Virus record (IMG/VR): IMGVR_UViG_3300025138_000491
Coordinates: 1-20,506 of that record
Direction: 5' to 3' (one strand)
DNA: 20,506 bases
DNA from: a virus
Of the stretch, positions 7,133-14,102 are shown one piece after another. Position 1 is the first letter of the stretch, and every line of letters starts with the position of its first letter. The notes under the pieces are model-generated. The model ran no database searches, had not been told where the DNA came from, and saw only the letters and a program-made list of their open reading frames with translations. Position numbers and translations under genes: made by a program.

Positions 7133-8595
7133 TAGTAATACTCCCGTCTAGGACGATACTCGTCAATTTCTTCGTTCTCGCCGTGTAAGGAAATAAACCC
7201 ACCCTGACGAAAACGCATTAATGCTAGTGTCATGCTATCACAAAAGTCATCATGATCGCCATTAGGAAATGACACTACCTCTTCAATTACCTCATCTGCA
7301 AACTTTTTATCACTTGGTGCCCATACTACACCCGCTTCAAACAATGGCGCAACCATGTGCATTCTAGTTATTTTATCTTTTCCTTTGCCCGGAGAGAAGC
7401 CCAAAGCAGGTATTCCACGTAAACGTAACTCGTCAATTAAGGGTGTACCCGTCGCTTTTGCCTCTACAATCACCATGTCAGGCTCCCAATACTCGTGCTC
7501 ATCATAAGCAATCTCTTTTAATTCGGGGAAATTCCAACGACCTCGCCGTGCATCCATAAGAATTAAGTTATCTGCCCCACCTTCATCTGGTTCAAACACC
7601 CCCCAAGTCGTAATCGCGCTGTAATCCGCTGATTCTTTCTTGGAAAACGCCGTATCATACGACTGAATAATGTATTTAATAGGAGGAATAGACTCTTTTT
7701 CCCAAGATTGCCACCATTCTCTCTTAACTATGGCCGATTCGGACGTAGTTGGCGTTTGTTGCCACTGTGCATTCCATTTTCCTACAGGTAACGACGCTTT
7801 TATACCCAGTAAAGCGTCTTTCTCCCAGAACTCAGGCCATAATGGGTCATCTGACGGTAAAATCGCAGGAAATTCCACCACTTCCCACTGATCTGCCATG
7901 ACATCACTGCCCTGTGCCGCTATCAAACGGCCTGTCAAGTCCTTTTTACCCCATCGAGTCATAACAATTATGATTGCACCACCCGGTTGAAGCCTCTGAC
8001 GAGGTCCAGAAGTGTACCATTCATACGCATTGTCGAATGCACTCTCGCTCATAGCGTCTTGTTCCGAGTGTGGATCGTCAATAACAAACAAATCCGCACC
8101 ACGACCAGTCACCGCAGCACCTACCCCCGCCGCGAAGTACTCTCCGCCTTTGTCTGTACCCCACTTACCTGCACCTTTGTTGTCTTCTTTAAGGTGAGTA
8201 TTCGGAAAAATCTCTTTATAAGCCGGATCATCAATCAAGTCCCTCACTTTTCTACCAAAACGAACAGCTAACTCAGTATTGTGAGTAGCCTGAATAATCT
8301 TTAACTTAGGGTTTCTACCCAAAAACCATGCAGGCATCAAGAAACTAGCAAACTCAGACTTAGAATGACGAGGAGGCATGTTAATGATCAAACGTTTTAA
8401 CTTACCCTGCGCCACTTGCTCAAGCTTTTCCGCAATAACTCGATGGTGCCTACCCTCAATAAAGTTCTCATACACATGATGCGCAAAGGGCATGAAATAA
8501 TCTTGCGCTTTTTCCCTCAAATCTAATGTTTTCTTAGCCTCAGTCAGTGCTAAGATTTCTTTTAACGCTTCTTCAGGAAGTGTTTGTAGATTCAT
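7132..8595 (-). CDS. terL: Terminase large subunit (packaging ATPase and nuclease)
   Basis: 487 residues. The ATPase domain has a Walker A-like MPPRHSKSE (73-81), Walker B ADLFVIDDP (167-175) and a motif III-like IIIVMTRW (208-215). The RNase H-fold nuclease has its acidic residues in SYDTAFSKK (Asp314 region), MVIVEAKATG (Glu378) and the final HDDFCDSMTLAL (Asp453). TerL pumps DNA into the prohead through the portal and cuts concatemers. Its start overlaps the upstream gene as ATGA, and its stop overlaps the portal gene. The matching small subunit is not adjacent but encoded about 7.3 kb away at 15875-16447. Confidence 0.95.
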   Translation of the reverse strand: MNLQTLPEEALKEILALTEAKKTLDLREKAQDYFMPFAHHVYENFIEGRHHRVIAEKLEQVAQGKLKRLIINMPPRHSKSEFASFLMPAWFLGRNPKLKIIQATHNTELAVRFGRKVRDLIDDPAYKEIFPNTHLKEDNKGAGKWGTDKGGEYFAAGVGAAVTGRGADLFVIDDPHSEQDAMSESAFDNAYEWYTSGPRQRLQPGGAIIIVMTRWGKKDLTGRLIAAQGSDVMADQWEVVEFPAILPSDDPLWPEFWEKDALLGIKASLPVGKWNAQWQQTPTTSESAIVKREWWQSWEKESIPPIKYIIQSYDTAFSKKESADYSAITTWGVFEPDEGGADNLILMDARRGRWNFPELKEIAYDEHEYWEPDMVIVEAKATGTPLIDELRLRGIPALGFSPGKGKDKITRMHMVAPLFEAGVVWAPSDKKFADEVIEEVVSFPNGDHDDFCDSMTLALMRFRQGGFISLHGENEEIDEYRPRREYY

Positions 8596-11500
8596 GAGCC
8601 ATCCATCAGGTTTTCAGAAGGTAACTTCTCGGCCCCCGTGCCTTGAATCTCGGCTAGTCTTCTCAAATACTCAAGCTCCGCATTCGGAGCAATGTATCCA
8701 TACCCATATTGTGGATTCGCCGTAGGTGCTAAGTAAGACGTTGGATCTGACATAACTGGTCCCGCAGGAACTGTTTGATCCACTCCCGGTTGTGGCACGT
8801 AGAAAGAATATTGACCCGTTTGTTGTGGCTGATAATACGGCGCAACCGTAGGTCTCGCTCCAGATAATCCCGCTATTCCAGACGTGTATCCCGGTGCTTG
8901 CTCACCAACAGGCGGTACTTCGTCATCATCACCTGTTGTTGTGTCATCACCTCCAGGTGTAAATGATGTTTCAGGAACAAAAACCGTTTCAATTGGAGGA
9001 ACTGTTACATCCGTGTCTCCAGGCAGATACTCTGGTTCTTCAACTGTAGTAACAGTGTTTACTGTATTATCTGTGGTGGTGTTGTTATCAGTGGTTACTG
9101 TATTGTCTGTAGCCTGTGTGGTCGTTCCGTTTGTTTCCGCGTTAATGTTAACTGTTGAGTTGCCGTTTGTTACAGAAGTAGAATTTCCCACCGCAACATT
9201 CGTAGTGGTACTTTCCCCAGTGACGTTGTTCGTTGTGCTAACTGTCGCGTTCCCATTTGCATCTGTCACAGTCGTAATTGTAACATCACCATTCGTGTTG
9301 ACGCTTGAATTTCCAACAAGTGTTAAGTTTGCAGTACTCGTGCCATCACCAGTAGCACCACCTTGTATTACCCCTGTAATCCCGGTTCCCGAAACATCCA
9401 CATTATTAACGATATTGCTTCCCGCAACTGCATCATCTGTTCCCGTAGCTTTTAGGACTTCTGTGTCATTATCCCCACCTAATAAGTTTTCTCCTCCACC
9501 TATACTAACCGAAGAACCAGGACTTAACGTACTAACATTTACAGTGTTCGAGTTGTTTGTATTGGTGCTGTCCACAAACACACTGGTGTCCGATCCCACA
9601 CTAACAACATTCGTGTTCCCATTTGCAACATTTGTAGTTTTTGAAGTGTTCGTAGTTTTATTCGTAACAGTAACCGAAGTATTTCCGTTCGCATCCACCG
9701 CTGTATCTACACCATAAACAACACCGTTACTGTCCGTAACATCGTTGCTCTCAATCGTATTCAAACCTTGTGAGGCAATCAGATCTGGTCCCACGTTTGG
9801 ATTGTTGTCTTGTCCGGCTCCTACGGGTAAACTAGAACCCGCAGTGCTTGCTCCAGTATCTACATTACCCGCTGCATTTCCTTGGAAAGCTGTACCCACA
9901 GCCGCAGGTCCAGAACCAAACATCTCGGACCATGCTGCGTTGAACGTACCGTTTAGTAAATCGACACCATAATCTTCAGGGTTCAACCCCTCTGCTTTCA
10001 TAGCAGATATAACCGCTTGATTTACAGAGCCTTGTTCCATACCTCCCGCAAGAAACTCACTTCCAAGAACAGCCGAAACCCTTGTTAGAACTCCAGGCAA
10101 AGCTTTCACAAAAATCTTTGGAGCACCCAAAGCTAGGGCAGCAGACATCGTATCAACAACACCACCCGATAAACCCGCCGTATAAAAACCTTGAGTCATC
10201 GCAGCATCTTTTGCGTCTTTAAACTCTTCGTCCGATAAATCTTTGAAAGCTGTGCCACGAAGAGCATCCATTTGATCCGCAACGTCATTCGATGCAGCGG
10301 CCCCCGCTTCCGCAATGTTTTGTTGCAAACTTAATGCAATTCCAACTGGCGCATTAATAAGCATGGGTATCCCATCAACCAACAAGCCTCCAACTTCTTG
10401 AATCGCTGTATCCAACATCCATAAACTTGGGTCTGTAATAGGATTTCCACCAATCGTGAAACCAATGTTGTTAGGATCAGGCATCCCTTGTATGATCGCA
10501 TCTCTGTAATCTTCAGGTAAACTAGCAAACAAACCACCAGACTTTTCATTAAGAGAGGCAGCAATTCCACTTCCCCCCTCAACTTTACCAGTGGCAGGAT
10601 TGTACTCTCCCATTGTACCAAGAAGGTACTCTCCTATCCCATACTCTCCACCCTCTTGGATAACTGACATTGGTATCGAAGCACCAGTAGAATCACTGAT
10701 TAAAGGATTAAGGAGCGAGGCCACTGGAACACCTAGTTCAGCCGCTCGAGTCTCAAGAGCCAATCTGTCTAAACCACTCAAGTCTTCTAAGCCTGCTAAG
10801 TTGTCAGCATATTCAGGATTTATAACTGCCGCATCTCGAATTAACTTTTTTCCTGCAAGATAATTCAAAGCGTCATCAATCATGGTTCCCGTGCCTTGGG
10901 CACGAAGAGCAAGTTCCTCCATAAAGCCACCCGCAGAAGAATAACCTAAACCCTGCGCTACTTCCGTAAGAGAAAGATCTGGATTAGATTTTATGTAGTT
11001 TAATATTTCTGAAGCACTCGCTATCACACCCGGTGGATCTTCGCTTCCTGTATACTTAGCTACTTCGTCCGCTAATCCCTCTTCTGTGAAACCGCCTACT
11101 GTTTCGTCTCCACCTAATCCACCCGTCCCAGGTGCAAGGAGCGTGTCTTCGTAACCAAACTGATCAGCCACTGGAGTGCTGTATTCGTTATCAATAAAAG
11201 AAGAGGTTCCTCCTTGTGTGTCATAGGAATCAAATGCAGAAGCTAAATCAAAGTCTTGTCCCGTAGCCGTAGTGCTGAAATCTACATCTGAAACGTCGGT
11301 CCTTAAATCATCCAGTCCCGCTTCCTCTAACTGTGCAGTCAATTGATCCGACGTAGGAGTATAGTCATCCCCCTCGGCAGCAGGCAAAGAACCAGGAGCA
11401 AAGGTGCCCGGACCTCCAGTCGATATAACGCTTTCAACAGGAGCAGCGTCTATCGCTTCCGTCGCTAACTTCTCAATCTCGTCAATACTTAAAACAGGTG

Positions 11501-12236
11501 TCCCGTCCGCCCTGTCTAATGTTTCAGTCGTAACCTCGGGTATATCCAAGTCCCCAGGTTGGGCGATATCTGTTTGTGTAACAACAGGCGTACTATACGT
11601 CCCAGTTGCAGCATCATAACCCAACGAATCTACATCCGTGTCCTTGAATATATCCTTAATACTTCCCTCAAAATCAGAAGACCCACCCGCAGCCTCCACT
11701 TCGTCAGGAAAAAGTGTCTCGACTTTGTCAGATACGTTGTAACCAAATGTCGGTCCCGCGCTGTTGTTCTTCGGATCAATGCTGTAATCCCGTCCAAGAG
11801 CATTAGAGTTGTCTACTTGAACTACAGCGTACCAGTTTCCATTCTCATCCTGTTCTACGTTTCCAACTTGAGCTTGCGCTGAATCAGATAACTGAGTTGC
11901 CGCCGCCGCTGCGTCTATTCTTTCTTGCTCTCTTAAAGCTTTAGCTGCCGCTGCTGCCGCCGCCTGTGCTGCTTTTTTTCTTCTTCTAGAAGCCGCAGAG
12001 GAGCCACTCGACGAAGAAGTGCTTGGAGCAACATTGGCTCCCGCGCCACTCTGCGTTGAAGGAGGATATGCAGGAATGCCCCCAGGACCAGGAATACCCG
12101 AACCACCAAGATCTTTTAAAAGCTGACCCTCTTCTTTATTTATATACGCCAAATAATGCGGCTGACCCATTATGTCAGTCTTTCGAGGAACCTGTTTATC
12201 TTTCGATAGAATTTTTGAAAAATCTAAAAAGCTCAT
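8592..12236 (-). CDS. Very large putative virion protein with Thr/Asn-rich repeats
   Basis: 1214 residues. After a Gly/Pro/Ser-rich N-terminus comes a basic Ala-rich helix (about 85-118, with RRRKKAAQ). A long acidic, Gly/Thr-rich region follows. A central part (about 600-740) contains hydrophobic or amphipathic helices (GIALSLQQNIAEAG, SAALALGAPKIFVKALPG). A Thr/Asn/Val-rich low-complexity domain (about 800-1090) has two imperfect copies of VDANGN/VTDANGN...TTNVA.GN near residues 845 and 988. The C-terminus is Pro/Tyr-rich and ends in a short helix. No enzyme motif is seen. Position before terL and size suggest an internal ejection or tail-associated structural protein. GGAGCG precedes the ATG by 6 nt. 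Confidence 0.75.
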   Translation of the reverse strand: MSFLDFSKILSKDKQVPRKTDIMGQPHYLAYINKEEGQLLKDLGGSGIPGPGGIPAYPPSTQSGAGANVAPSTSSSSGSSAASRRRKKAAQAAAAAAAKALREQERIDAAAAATQLSDSAQAQVGNVEQDENGNWYAVVQVDNSNALGRDYSIDPKNNSAGPTFGYNVSDKVETLFPDEVEAAGGSSDFEGSIKDIFKDTDVDSLGYDAATGTYSTPVVTQTDIAQPGDLDIPEVTTETLDRADGTPVLSIDEIEKLATEAIDAAPVESVISTGGPGTFAPGSLPAAEGDDYTPTSDQLTAQLEEAGLDDLRTDVSDVDFSTTATGQDFDLASAFDSYDTQGGTSSFIDNEYSTPVADQFGYEDTLLAPGTGGLGGDETVGGFTEEGLADEVAKYTGSEDPPGVIASASEILNYIKSNPDLSLTEVAQGLGYSSAGGFMEELALRAQGTGTMIDDALNYLAGKKLIRDAAVINPEYADNLAGLEDLSGLDRLALETRAAELGVPVASLLNPLISDSTGASIPMSVIQEGGEYGIGEYLLGTMGEYNPATGKVEGGSGIAASLNEKSGGLFASLPEDYRDAIIQGMPDPNNIGFTIGGNPITDPSLWMLDTAIQEVGGLLVDGIPMLINAPVGIALSLQQNIAEAGAAASNDVADQMDALRGTAFKDLSDEEFKDAKDAAMTQGFYTAGLSGGVVDTMSAALALGAPKIFVKALPGVLTRVSAVLGSEFLAGGMEQGSVNQAVISAMKAEGLNPEDYGVDLLNGTFNAAWSEMFGSGPAAVGTAFQGNAAGNVDTGASTAGSSLPVGAGQDNNPNVGPDLIASQGLNTIESNDVTDSNGVVYGVDTAVDANGNTSVTVTNKTTNTSKTTNVANGNTNVVSVGSDTSVFVDSTNTNNSNTVNVSTLSPGSSVSIGGGENLLGGDNDTEVLKATGTDDAVAGSNIVNNVDVSGTGITGVIQGGATGDGTSTANLTLVGNSSVNTNGDVTITTVTDANGNATVSTTNNVTGESTTTNVAVGNSTSVTNGNSTVNINAETNGTTTQATDNTVTTDNNTTTDNTVNTVTTVEEPEYLPGDTDVTVPPIETVFVPETSFTPGGDDTTTGDDDEVPPVGEQAPGYTSGIAGLSGARPTVAPYYQPQQTGQYSFYVPQPGVDQTVPAGPVMSDPTSYLAPTANPQYGYGYIAPNAELEYLRRLAEIQGTGAEKLPSENLMDGS

Positions 12237-12305
12237 GGACCACGCTCCGTTGTTACAACAATACTTTACAACAAACCCAAATGAAAATACACCCGCAATT
12301 TTTTC

Positions 12306-12560
12306 TCAGTGAATTTGAGCCTTCTTCGCCCGTCTCGTCCGTTTGAAACTGCGGTTCTTGCTCCTAGACAATACACCCAAATTGCCCTCTCCGTTATTCC
12401 TCGGATTACCATCCTTATGCGTCACATCCTTCCCATCACCCTTCTTAACCCTTTTCTTCTTGGTCATAGCTGCACGGGCCGCGTTCCTCGCTGCTCGGTT
12501 CTTCTTCTGCTTTGCGGACGAATGGTAGTTGTCGTACTCGGACCTATAATCTCGGGCCAT
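12306..12560 (-). CDS. Small HNH-like protein, first gene of the late operon
   Basis: 84 residues, strongly basic. An N-terminal DYRSEYDNYHSS is followed by Arg/Ala/Lys-rich helices. The HNH-like core is GDGKDVTHKDGNPRNNGEGN (41-60) plus SRSKNRS (65-71): His48, Asn52, Asn55/56 and Asn69 fit the pattern. The usual Asp or Glu before the first His is Thr (VTHKD), and no second catalytic His is obvious, so nuclease activity is doubtful. HNH proteins next to terminases can assist packaging cleavage. ATG 12560-12558 has GGAGA 6-10 nt upstream, and promoter elements sit 30-57 bp upstream. It is separated from the giant gene by about 70 nt. Confidence 0.75.
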   Translation of the reverse strand: MARDYRSEYDNYHSSAKQKKNRAARNAARAAMTKKKRVKKGDGKDVTHKDGNPRNNGEGNLGVLSRSKNRSFKRTRRAKKAQIH

Positions 12561-12588
12561 GGATGTTCTCCTTATGTTCTTAAACGGT

Positions 12589-12617
12589 ATTATACACGAA
12601 TGAATTTACAAAACCAA
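12589..12617 (-). promoter_or_regulatory. Leftward sigma70-type promoter for the late operon
   Basis: On the minus strand, TTGGTT (12617-12612) and a perfect TATAAT (12594-12589) are separated by exactly 17 nt. Transcription would start near 12582, giving a leader of about 22 nt before the HNH ATG. A second TATAAT lies at 12624-12619 without a good -35 box. This is the only strong promoter match seen ahead of the leftward structural genes. Confidence 0.65.
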
Positions 12618-12643
12618 CATTATAGGGCGCACACACAGGAGAC

Positions 12644-12655
12644 GTACCACAAATA
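12644..12655 (+). promoter_or_regulatory. Repeated 12-nt box GYACCACAAATA, copy 1
   Basis: GTACCACAAATA, followed by AGGGGG. It lies 27 bp upstream (in leftward sense) of the late promoter. Eleven of 12 bases match the other two copies. It could be an operator or a phage-polymerase promoter. Confidence 0.5.
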
Positions 12656-12882
12656 AGGGGGTGTGGGGGTCTCGGTCCGTACAAAATGTCATACCGCTTT
12701 CGCCACAGTAACCCCTATTGCCTGTAGTTTACAAAGGTGTATTGCAATCTCGGTCCTATGTCCTGGGTAAGCTGTTTCTATACCCCCGGGGTGTCTAGGA
12801 TTATCTAGAAAAGTTTAGGTCTCAACCTTTTATTTTTTGGTGGGAACAAATGCTTTATGGCGATGACCGCGCTACTCATGAA

Positions 12883-12903
12883 CCGAGCCTGTAGTAGTCT
12901 CGG
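12883..12903 (+). other. Hairpin with TGTAGTAG loop
   Basis: Stem CCGAG (12883-12887) pairs with CTCGG (12899-12903). The 11-nt loop contains TGTAGTAG, related to the TGCAGTRG core in the three hairpins with shared loop. It is the weakest family member. Confidence 0.4.
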
Positions 12904-12936
12904 CCCTTACGGGTGAGTATCGTTCCCTCGTCGTGT

Positions 12937-12958
12937 CAGTCGTGCAGTAGCTCGACTG
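12937..12958 (+). ncRNA. Hairpin H1 with shared loop GTGCAGTAGCTC
   Basis: Stem CAGTCG (12937-12942) pairs perfectly with CGACTG (12953-12958) around a 10-nt loop TGCAGTAGCT. The 12-nt sequence GTGCAGTAGCTC (12942-12953) recurs in two other hairpins with one base change. Downstream sequence CTCGGCT...CGTTAGG is also echoed after H2, so the two are diverged copies of a longer unit. Confidence 0.55.
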
Positions 12959-13010
12959 TCTCCTCGGCTATCGCGTTAGGAAGGCAACCATTGCACCCAG
13001 AGAGGATCGT

Positions 13011-13069
13011 GGATTCAGCATACGTTAACGACTTTGCTTGGGCAAAGCTCGAACACTCCTGCTGAATCC
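13011..13069 (+). ncRNA. Two-tier stem-loop
   Basis: Outer stem GGATTCAGCA (13011-13020) pairs perfectly with TGCTGAATCC (13060-13069). Inside is a second perfect stem, CTTTGC (13032-13037) with GCAAAG (13042-13047), closed by loop TTGG. The internal loops are about 11-12 nt. The structure is tRNA-sized but lacks tRNA arms. Confidence 0.5.
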
Positions 13070-13130
13070 TAGTAAGGCTTTAAACAGCCGAACTCGATTC
13101 CTCTACCCGAATCAACCTCTCACGGAGGGC

Positions 13131-13142
13131 GCACCACAAATA
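13131..13142 (+). promoter_or_regulatory. Repeated 12-nt box GYACCACAAATA, copy 2
   Basis: GCACCACAAATA, preceded by GGGC and followed by GAGC. It starts 487 bp after copy 1 and 511 bp before copy 3. A CACGGG/CCCGTG hairpin (13163-13181) follows closely. Confidence 0.5.
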
Positions 13143-13240
13143 GAGCAATTGCAGTTAAGTGACACGGGACTTACGCCCGTGATTGTCTTTGTTCCTTCGG
13201 TGCGCGATTCGGTTAGTAGACCCTTCTGTCCGTTCGACGC

Positions 13241-13268
13241 ACATGATCCTTTTAGATGAGGATCATGT
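13241..13268 (+). other. Perfect 9-bp hairpin
   Basis: ACATGATCC (13241-13249) pairs with GGATCATGT (13260-13268) around a 10-nt loop. No T-run follows, so it is not a typical intrinsic terminator. Confidence 0.5.
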
Positions 13269-13335
13269 TTGCTCACAAACAGGTAGGGTCAAATTGCTTG
13301 CCGTTGTTCCGTATGCAGTCTACCGAGCTATTCGT

Positions 13336-13370
13336 GATTAGGTAGTCGTGCAGTGGCTCGACTTCTAATC
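13336..13370 (+). ncRNA. Hairpin H2 with shared loop GTGCAGTGGCTC
   Basis: Inner stem AGTCG (13344-13348) pairs with CGACT (13359-13363), and outer stem GATTAG (13336-13341) pairs with CTAATC (13365-13370) across a small bulge. The shared 12-mer is at 13348-13359. Inner stem resembles H1, but the outer stem is unique to this copy. Confidence 0.55.
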
Positions 13371-13463
13371 CCGGCTCGTTAGGTGCATGACTACTGTTTC
13401 TTACACACACACATGATTTGTGGTTATAACCCCGTTAAGGCATTTAGACCTGATGCATCGTCA

Positions 13464-13492
13464 ACCCCCTTTTCCAAGTATTCAAAGGGGGT
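13464..13492 (+). other. GC-rich 9-bp hairpin just before H3
   Basis: ACCCCCTTT (13464-13472) pairs perfectly with AAAGGGGGT (13484-13492) around an 11-nt loop. It ends two bases before the long H3 stem, so the two could stack coaxially in RNA or form a cruciform pair. Confidence 0.5.
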
Positions 13493-13494
13493 CG

Positions 13495-13550
13495 GTGAGT
13501 ATATTACTGTACGTAAGTGCAGTGGCTCTAACGTGCAGTAATATACTCAC
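13495..13550 (+). ncRNA. Long hairpin H3, 20-bp stem with shared loop
   Basis: The stem 13495-13514 pairs with 13531-13550 over 20 positions, with one G-U wobble and no mismatch. The 16-nt loop carries the shared 12-mer GTGCAGTGGCTC (13517-13528). The stem sequence is unrelated to H1 and H2 although the loop is conserved. No T-run follows directly. Confidence 0.65.
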
Positions 13551-13561
13551 CTTGACCATTC

Positions 13562-13611
13562 CCAAACTACTTTCAATTGTGCTTCGCGCTTTTATTTTTT
13601 TTGTAGTTTGG
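13562..13611 (+). terminator. Possible rightward terminator or leader hairpin
   Basis: CCAAACTAC (13562-13570) pairs with GTAGTTTGG (13603-13611). Inside, a small GTGC/GCGC hairpin (13580-13590) is followed by a T-rich run of about 12 bases. The short inner hairpin plus T-run looks like a weak intrinsic terminator, and the outer stem would be an alternative structure. Confidence 0.35.
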
Positions 13612-13641
13612 TGCGATCAATCAAATTGCAAGAAAAACGGC

Positions 13642-13653
13642 GCACCACAAATA
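13642..13653 (+). promoter_or_regulatory. Repeated 12-nt box GYACCACAAATA, copy 3
   Basis: GCACCACAAATA preceded by CGGC. It ends 39 bp before the first rightward gene. TTGCAA (13626-13631) lies 17 nt before AAATAT (13649-13654), so the box could overlap a poor sigma70-type promoter or be itself a phage-specific promoter. Confidence 0.5.
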
Positions 13654-13692
13654 TGTGAGTGTTGTAAACTTAACTTTTTATAGGAGCCCATC

Positions 13693-13944
13693 ATGGCTAA
13701 ATTATCTTACACTAACACACAGATCACAGGTCAATTCGATTTCTCAGAACAGGATCTTGATATCTGTATCCAGGCTATCATGAAGACTGGTCCACATAGT
13801 GAATACTCAGCAGATCGTAAGTTGTTGAACCAACTGATCACAGGGCGACGGGTCATGATTCAAGAGAGCCTGAACCGTGTTGAGAATCGTTCAACATATA
13901 CGGACGACGTGATCACTTACCCAGAAGTAAAGGAGGCTTCATGA
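13693..13944 (+). CDS. First rightward early gene, unknown (83 aa)
   Basis: 83 residues starting MAKLSYTNTQITGQFDFSEQ, from an ATG with TAGGAG 6 nt upstream. The body is helical (DICIQAIMKTG, RKLLNQLITGRRVMIQESLN) and the C-terminus is polar. No domain is recognised. It opens a train of five further small coupled genes and its stop overlaps the next ATG as ATGA. A leader position after a control region suggests early expression, perhaps a host-takeover or regulatory role, which is inference. Confidence 0.75.
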   Translation: MAKLSYTNTQITGQFDFSEQDLDICIQAIMKTGPHSEYSADRKLLNQLITGRRVMIQESLNRVENRSTYTDDVITYPEVKEAS

Positions 13945-14102
13945 CCGAGCTCGGCGCATTCCACACTCCAAGTAGTTGGAAAGAGCTAAATGACTGGATC
14001 GATCTTCACCCACGTGAGGATCGTATCCACCTAATCGTAGTCGCGGCAATGGGTTTCAACCTTGCCGTCAAACAGTCAAAAGAGGAGACATCACATGACT
14101 GA
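13941..14102 (+). CDS. Small conserved-looking phage protein (53 aa)
   Basis: 53 residues: SSWKELNDWIDLHPREDRIH followed by a hydrophobic VVAAMGFNLAV segment. ATG 13941 overlaps the previous stop (ATGA) and has AAGGAGG 4 nt upstream, one of the best ribosome sites here. The segment LIVVAAMGFNLAV is too short and polar-flanked to be a sure membrane helix. I have seen this W.EL..WI..HP pattern in marine phage hypothetical proteins, with no function. Its last 8 nt overlap the next gene. Confidence 0.7.
   Translation: MTELGAFHTPSSWKELNDWIDLHPREDRIHLIVVAAMGFNLAVKQSKEETSHD

Larger units (their letters stand above)
12561..13692. other. 1.1-kb noncoding region dense in inverted repeats
   Basis: No frame here has a start with a ribosome binding site and protein-like composition. 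The region lies between the divergent leftward late operon and rightward early genes. It holds at least eight inverted repeats with stems of 5-20 bp, three copies of a 12-nt box, and small palindromes (GGTTATAACC at 13422-13431, GATGCATC at 13452-13459). Likely roles are divergent control region, structured noncoding RNA, replication origin or packaging site. The sequence alone does not separate these. Confidence 0.7.

Noticed and set aside
8884-9717. Rightward open frame of 277 codons
   Set aside because: It is antisense to the Thr/Asn-rich repeats of the 1214-aa gene. Repeated ACN/AAC codons keep the opposite strand open, composition is Val/Ser/Pro low-complexity and no ribosome site precedes it.
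12249-12260. Short palindrome GTTGT-T-ACAAC upstream of the 1214-aa gene
   Set aside because: Only 5 bp in an A/T-rich, repetitive stretch; too weak to call a regulatory site.
12309-12656. Rightward 115-codon frame
   Set aside because: Antisense to the HNH-like gene and extends through its promoter; composition is that of a shadow.
13011-13069. tRNA gene
   Set aside because: Size is near, but there is no T-loop GTTCRA in the right place, no anticodon arm and no D arm. No other tRNA-like cloverleaf was seen in 12.6-13.7 kb.
13038-13259. Rightward 73-codon frame in the noncoding region
   Set aside because: It needs a TTG start without Shine-Dalgarno, has non-protein-like composition and overlaps inverted repeats.
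13420-13683. Rightward 87-codon frame before the first early gene
   Set aside because: It spans three strong hairpins, lacks a ribosome site and has no protein-like pattern.
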